From an uncultured Chloroflexaceae bacterium (lineage in GTDB: Bacteria; Chloroflexota; Chloroflexia; Chloroflexales; Chloroflexaceae): 9,793 bases of DNA. A program made the position numbers and the translations under genes. Location: positions 1 through 9,793 of the forward strand of contig CAKZQX010000781.1 of assembly GCA_937141995.1 (NCBI GenBank), in the 5' to 3' direction. The notes under the pieces are model-generated. The model searched no databases. It was not told the origin of the DNA and saw only the letters and a list, made by a program, of their open reading frames with translations. Positions 6,958 through 9,793 of this stretch are shown here, piece after piece. How positions within the stretch are numbered: the first letter of the stretch is position 1; each line of letters starts with the position of its first letter.

Positions 6958-7101
6958 ATGAAACTGTTCCTGGCATATCTACTCTTCTGCTTTATAGCCG
7001 GTATACTTCTTCGCAAGCAGGCGCTACATATTCGCATGTGGGTTCTGTTTGGGGTATGCATTTTGATCACAATAGGCTACTTCTTTTTTAACCAGATTTA
7101 A
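6958..7101 (+). CDS. Small two-helix membrane protein (47 residues), unknown function
   Basis: The ATG at 6958 gives a 47-residue protein, with GAGG (6948-6951) 6 nt upstream overlapping the stop codon of the previous gene. The residues are two hydrophobic stretches, about 2-18 (MKLFLAYLLFCFIAGILL) and about 27-44 (ending in IGYFFF), joined by a short basic loop RKQALHIR (19-26). The positive-inside rule puts that loop in the cytoplasm. It lies between the CpsD-like and polymerase genes with gaps of 8 and 14 bp, so it is almost certainly in the same transcript. I do not recognise a family. A role as an accessory subunit of the polymerase or chain-length complex is a guess from position alone. 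An upstream in-frame ATG at 6919 lies inside the previous gene and lacks an RBS. Confidence 0.65.
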   Translation: MKLFLAYLLFCFIAGILLRKQALHIRMWVLFGVCILITIGYFFFNQI

Positions 7102-7115
7102 GGTAGCAGAATACG

Positions 7116-8672
7116 ATGTTAACAACGTTTCCAGCAAAATCGAGCGGAGTAACGGTAACCAGCGTAGAGCGCCGTGAAACCATCACCTGGTGGCTTCTAT
7201 TTCTGGGCTTCCTCGGCGTTACGGGGATGTTTGGGCTATCAATGCTGCGTAGCGGCCCTGACATGGCCATGCTTGGCTGGTTCTGTTACCTGACGGGGGT
7301 GTGGTTGATTCTCCACCAACCACGCTACGGTGTCTACCTTATTCTTGGTTTGAGTCTGGTTGGGGATATGGCACTGGCCAGTTGGTATCCTTTTGTTAAA
7401 AATTTCTCGAGCGCTGAGTCATTGCTGTATATGAACGATGCCTTGATTTTCAGCCCGGCCGAAACATACATTGTCCTGACTTTTATCTCCTGGCTGGGCC
7501 GTGGCATCATTCAACGCAAGATTGTATGGCATACCGGGCCGTTGTTCTGGCCCGCTATGATCTTTATCGGGTTTATCACGTTTGGGTTGGCATATGGCCT
7601 CATGCGCGGTGGTAATTTAAATACCGGTCTATGGGAAGCCCGACCAATCTATTATCTACCCGTAATGGTAGTACTCACGGGTAACTTAATCCAAACCCGT
7701 GACCAGGTAAACAAGCTCATCTGGATTGCAATGATTGCAATTTTTATTGATAGCATGAATGGGTTTCTGTTTGTGGCGAATACGCTAAATTTCCAACTGC
7801 ATACGGTTGATCGTATCGCCGAGCATTCAGCTTCCATCCATGCCAATACCTTCTTTGTCCTGCTGTTAAGCACCTGGATGTTCCGGGCATCGTACGCCCG
7901 CCGGTTGATTATGCCGGTAATGCTGCCGTTCGTCGCGGTGAGTTACTTTGCTAATCAGCGCCGGGCCGCATTTATTACGCTGACTATCGCCATTGTCCTG
8001 ATCCTGGCCATCCTTTACTGGGAGAATCGCCAGGCATTCTGGCTGATCACGCCGGTGCTGGCTGTCGTCGGGGTAGCCTACCTGGCGGCTTTCTGGAATA
8101 GTACCGGCACATTAGGTATGTTTGCCAGCGCGATCAAATCAGTCGTAGCTGAGGATGCCAGTAGTGCGGCCGATCAATCATCAAATCTGTATCGCATCAT
8201 CGAAAACGTCAATACAAACTTTACAATCAAGAATGCTCCACTGACCGGAGTCGGGTTCGGCAATAAATTTTTGATCATATGGCCCATGCCGGATATCAGT
8301 TTCTTTATCTGGTGGGAATATATTGTCCACAACTCGGTGATGTGGATCTGGATGAAGGCCGGCATTGGCGGGTTTCTCTCAATGATCTTTCTGATTGGTT
8401 CCACCGTCATGGTGGGTGTTCAGGCCTTCCGCCGTATGCCCGGTAGAGACCTGAGCGCCATTGCGTTAACTGCAACATTATACATTATAATGCATTTTGT
8501 CTTTGCTTACGTCGATATGTCCTGGGACAACCAGAGCATGATCTATGTCGGCACAATGATGGGATTGATAAATGGTCTGGAAAGTATTGTTGCCAGACCA
8601 GTACTATGTCAACCCAAACGGTGGCCCTGGCAACCCGAGCCAGCCTCACTCCCAAAACTACGGCCACTGTAA
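7116..8672 (+). CDS. Wzy/O-antigen ligase-family polymerase
   Basis: This 518-residue integral membrane protein has about 11-12 hydrophobic segments (from about 24 to 485). The long extracytoplasmic loop before the last helices carries the family marks: SNLYRIIENVN (356-366), PLTGVGFGNKF (375-385) and VHNSVMWIWMKAGIGG (404-419), matching the GxG...HN...GxxG pattern of Wzy_C (O-antigen ligase/polymerase) proteins. An earlier ANQRRAAFI (279-287) matches a conserved arginine stretch. It would join lipid-linked repeat units outside the membrane. In a lipopolysaccharide-lacking host a polymerase role is more likely than lipid A ligase; this rests on the tentative Chloroflexota assignment. The RBS is modest (AAGGTAG, 7100-7106, 9 nt from the ATG). 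It follows the small membrane-protein gene by 14 bp. Confidence 0.82.
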   Translation: MLTTFPAKSSGVTVTSVERRETITWWLLFLGFLGVTGMFGLSMLRSGPDMAMLGWFCYLTGVWLILHQPRYGVYLILGLSLVGDMALASWYPFVKNFSSAESLLYMNDALIFSPAETYIVLTFISWLGRGIIQRKIVWHTGPLFWPAMIFIGFITFGLAYGLMRGGNLNTGLWEARPIYYLPVMVVLTGNLIQTRDQVNKLIWIAMIAIFIDSMNGFLFVANTLNFQLHTVDRIAEHSASIHANTFFVLLLSTWMFRASYARRLIMPVMLPFVAVSYFANQRRAAFITLTIAIVLILAILYWENRQAFWLITPVLAVVGVAYLAAFWNSTGTLGMFASAIKSVVAEDASSAADQSSNLYRIIENVNTNFTIKNAPLTGVGFGNKFLIIWPMPDISFFIWWEYIVHNSVMWIWMKAGIGGFLSMIFLIGSTVMVGVQAFRRMPGRDLSAIALTATLYIIMHFVFAYVDMSWDNQSMIYVGTMMGLINGLESIVARPVLCQPKRWPWQPEPASLPKLRPL

Positions 8673-8776
8673 GGGGAGTATTGTGAACACGATGGTCATA
8701 AACCGGCGATAGGGTTGCAAACGCTACCGCATGCTCCCACGACAGTAGAATAATTCCTAACAAAGGTACTCAGGAG
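8673..8776. other. 104-bp spacer between polymerase and acyltransferase genes
   Basis: This is the largest gap within module 2. No hairpin with a T-tract and no good -35/-10 pair is visible. TTGTGA at 8681 has no partner -10 at the right spacing. Transcription probably runs through. Confidence 0.5.
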
Positions 8777-9364
8777 ATGACTCCATCTGAAGGTCGTACC
8801 CTGTCACCTCACCAGTTGCACAAGCTCTGGCAGGTGGCGCAAGAAGAAGTACGCGAGTTACATCCACGGTTGCTGCTAGTCAACCTGTTGGTTGGCACTC
8901 TTCCACCAAATGTGGGAGGACGCTTAAAGGTCTATGGATTACGTCTGGCTGGATTTACTATCGGACATGGCACAATGGTATGGGGTATGCCGCAGATCAC
9001 GGGCAGGGGTGATTTTACTACCCGGCTGAAGATTGGACGCTGGTGTCGATTCAATTTTGGATGCATATTTGAATTGGGTACTACAATTACGATTGGCGAT
9101 TGTGTCAATCTGGGCCACCAGGTGATGATCCTGACCACCACGCATGGGATCAGTTCCGGTGAGCGTCGCGCCGATCCCAACCATATTCTGTTACCCGTAG
9201 TGATTGAGCGCGGGGTCTGGATTGGTTCCCGCAGCACCATTCTGCCTGGTGTAACCATCGGGGAGATGTCAATAGTTGCAGCCGGCAGCGTTGTCACCAG
9301 AGATGTACCACCCGATACGCTCGTGGCAGGTGTTCCGGCCCGGGTGGTGAAGCAGCTTGATTAG
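8777..9364 (+). CDS. Left-handed beta-helix O-acyltransferase (NodL/WcaF/maltose acetyltransferase-like)
   Basis: This 195-residue hexapeptide-repeat protein has an N-terminal helical section (about 10-45), then imperfect [LIV]-G-X4 repeats forming the beta-helix, for example ITIGDCVNLGHQV (104-116), VWIGSRSTILPGVTIG (147-162) and SIVAAGSVVTRDVPPDTLVAGVPARVV (165-191). That last segment is the classic end of the NodL/CysE-like family. H123 in LTTTHGISSGERR (119-131) is at the expected position of the catalytic histidine. It likely O-acetylates (or otherwise acylates) a sugar of the polysaccharide using acetyl-CoA in the cytoplasm. Start: the ATG at 8777 is the first in-frame start after a stop at 8699. 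AGGAG (8772-8776) abuts it directly, so AAAGG (8762-8766), 10 nt upstream, is the more likely RBS. The lipoprotein gene follows after 29 bp. Confidence 0.85.
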   Translation: MTPSEGRTLSPHQLHKLWQVAQEEVRELHPRLLLVNLLVGTLPPNVGGRLKVYGLRLAGFTIGHGTMVWGMPQITGRGDFTTRLKIGRWCRFNFGCIFELGTTITIGDCVNLGHQVMILTTTHGISSGERRADPNHILLPVVIERGVWIGSRSTILPGVTIGEMSIVAAGSVVTRDVPPDTLVAGVPARVVKQLD

Positions 9365-9393
9365 ACAGGTATGTCTACAGGGAGTTTACACGC

Positions 9394-9793
9394 ATGCAGT
9401 ACAACTGGAACCGGCCTGTCTTCATCGTTGGTACGCTACTGCTAACCGTTGTGCTCCAGTCCTGCCAGATGCGTCGGACTGCGGCAGATGCGCCGGGAAC
9501 CGATGCATTTCTACCGATGATTCTGAGCCATAACGATACCGCCGCATCGTCGCCCAACACACCAGGGGTCTTTCAGGAAACTTTTGACGGTGATCCTGCT
9601 GCACCACAATCCTGGCAACCAGCGAACTGGGATGTCACGGTGCATTCACGCAACCAGAGTACCTGGGAGGCTCTAGAACCAATGGATGCTGCCCATGGGC
9701 CGGACTGCGGCCCACCTCCGGCAACGCATCCTATTACGGCCTATGAAGATGCGGTGTTTCTCTGCAAACACCATGTGATGACCGCGATCAATG
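9394..9793 (+). CDS. Exported lipoprotein, 5' part only (cut off by window end)
   Basis: The frame from ATG 9394 stays open for 133 codons to the window edge. GGGAG (9380-9384), 9 nt upstream, supports the start. The N-terminus is a signal sequence: basic RP at 7-8, hydrophobic 9-21, then lipobox-like LQSC with C24. This predicts a lipid-anchored exported protein, although Gln at -2 is not the usual lipobox residue. A Ser/Thr/Asn/Pro-rich linker (about 29-58) precedes a mature domain that begins FQETFDGDPAAPQSW (60-74) and is rich in Trp, His and Cys (C105, C124; PMDAAHGPDCGPP 96-108). The opening resembles extracellular beta-sandwich (LamG/GH16-like) domains, but the fragment is too short for a family call. 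Its place at the end of the cluster suggests binding or trimming of the polysaccharide outside the cell. Confidence 0.7.
   Translation, partial: MQYNWNRPVFIVGTLLLTVVLQSCQMRRTAADAPGTDAFLPMILSHNDTAASSPNTPGVFQETFDGDPAAPQSWQPANWDVTVHSRNQSTWEALEPMDAAHGPDCGPPPATHPITAYEDAVFLCKHHVMTAIN

Noticed and set aside
8932..9297. 121-codon - strand ORF opposite the acyltransferase gene
   Set aside because: It is antisense to a clear hexapeptide-repeat gene and has no recognisable family; it is an artefact of the repeat codon pattern.
9371..9445. Small ORF starting at ATG 9371
   Set aside because: It is only 24 codons, overlaps the lipoprotein gene out of frame, and lacks an RBS at suitable spacing.
1..9793. 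CRISPR array, tRNA or rRNA genes, or a defence system
   Set aside because: No regularly spaced direct repeats, no tRNA- or rRNA-like segments and no nuclease or defence-type domains were seen; all recognised genes fit surface polysaccharide synthesis.

Overview
The window holds a polysaccharide (exopolysaccharide or capsule-type) biosynthesis cluster, with every gene on the + strand. The gene set is typical of a Wzx/Wzy-dependent system: two glycosyltransferases, a Wzz-type chain-length protein, a Wzx-type flippase, a CpsD/Wzc-like ATPase homologue, an O-antigen polymerase/ligase-family protein, a left-handed beta-helix acyltransferase and an exported lipoprotein. The style of the proteins and the spread-out EPS gene order resemble filamentous Chloroflexota (Chloroflexus/Roseiflexus/Herpetosiphon type). 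That assignment comes from recognition only, with no database search, so it is moderate to low confidence. Base composition changes along the window: sampled lines in the first glycosyltransferase are about 35-50% G+C, while lines in the ATPase-like gene reach about 60%.

Layout. Positions 1-600 have no convincing complete gene. They contain a small non-autonomous transposon-like element (186-288) with 15-bp perfect terminal inverted repeats and exact 10-bp flanking direct repeats, then about 300 bp of leader. Module 1 (601-3096) is a GT39-type membrane glycosyltransferase followed 24 bp later by a GT2 glycosyltransferase. It is closed by a small hairpin and a 22-bp perfect palindrome (3127-3173) that has the layout of a bidirectional intrinsic terminator. 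After a 350-bp gene-free stretch with a candidate promoter, module 2 (3447 to the window end) runs in tight order: Wzz-like; Wzx flippase (4-bp ATGA overlap); CpsD-like ATPase homologue; a 47-residue two-helix membrane protein; Wzy-family polymerase; acyltransferase; and a lipoprotein cut off by the window end. No terminator is visible inside module 2.

How they may work together (inference): the glycosyltransferases build or decorate lipid-linked repeat units, the flippase moves them across the membrane, the Wzy-type protein polymerises them, and the Wzz-like protein with its CpsD-like partner sets chain length. The acyltransferase would add acyl groups, and the lipoprotein would act on or bind the product outside the cell. 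An initiating phosphoglycosyltransferase and an export channel are not in this window.

The points most worth a second look are the MITE-like element, the CpsD/Wzc-like protein whose P-loop lysine and threonine are replaced, the tiny membrane protein next to the polymerase, the missing HPPL-type motif in the GT39 protein, and the truncated lipoprotein.
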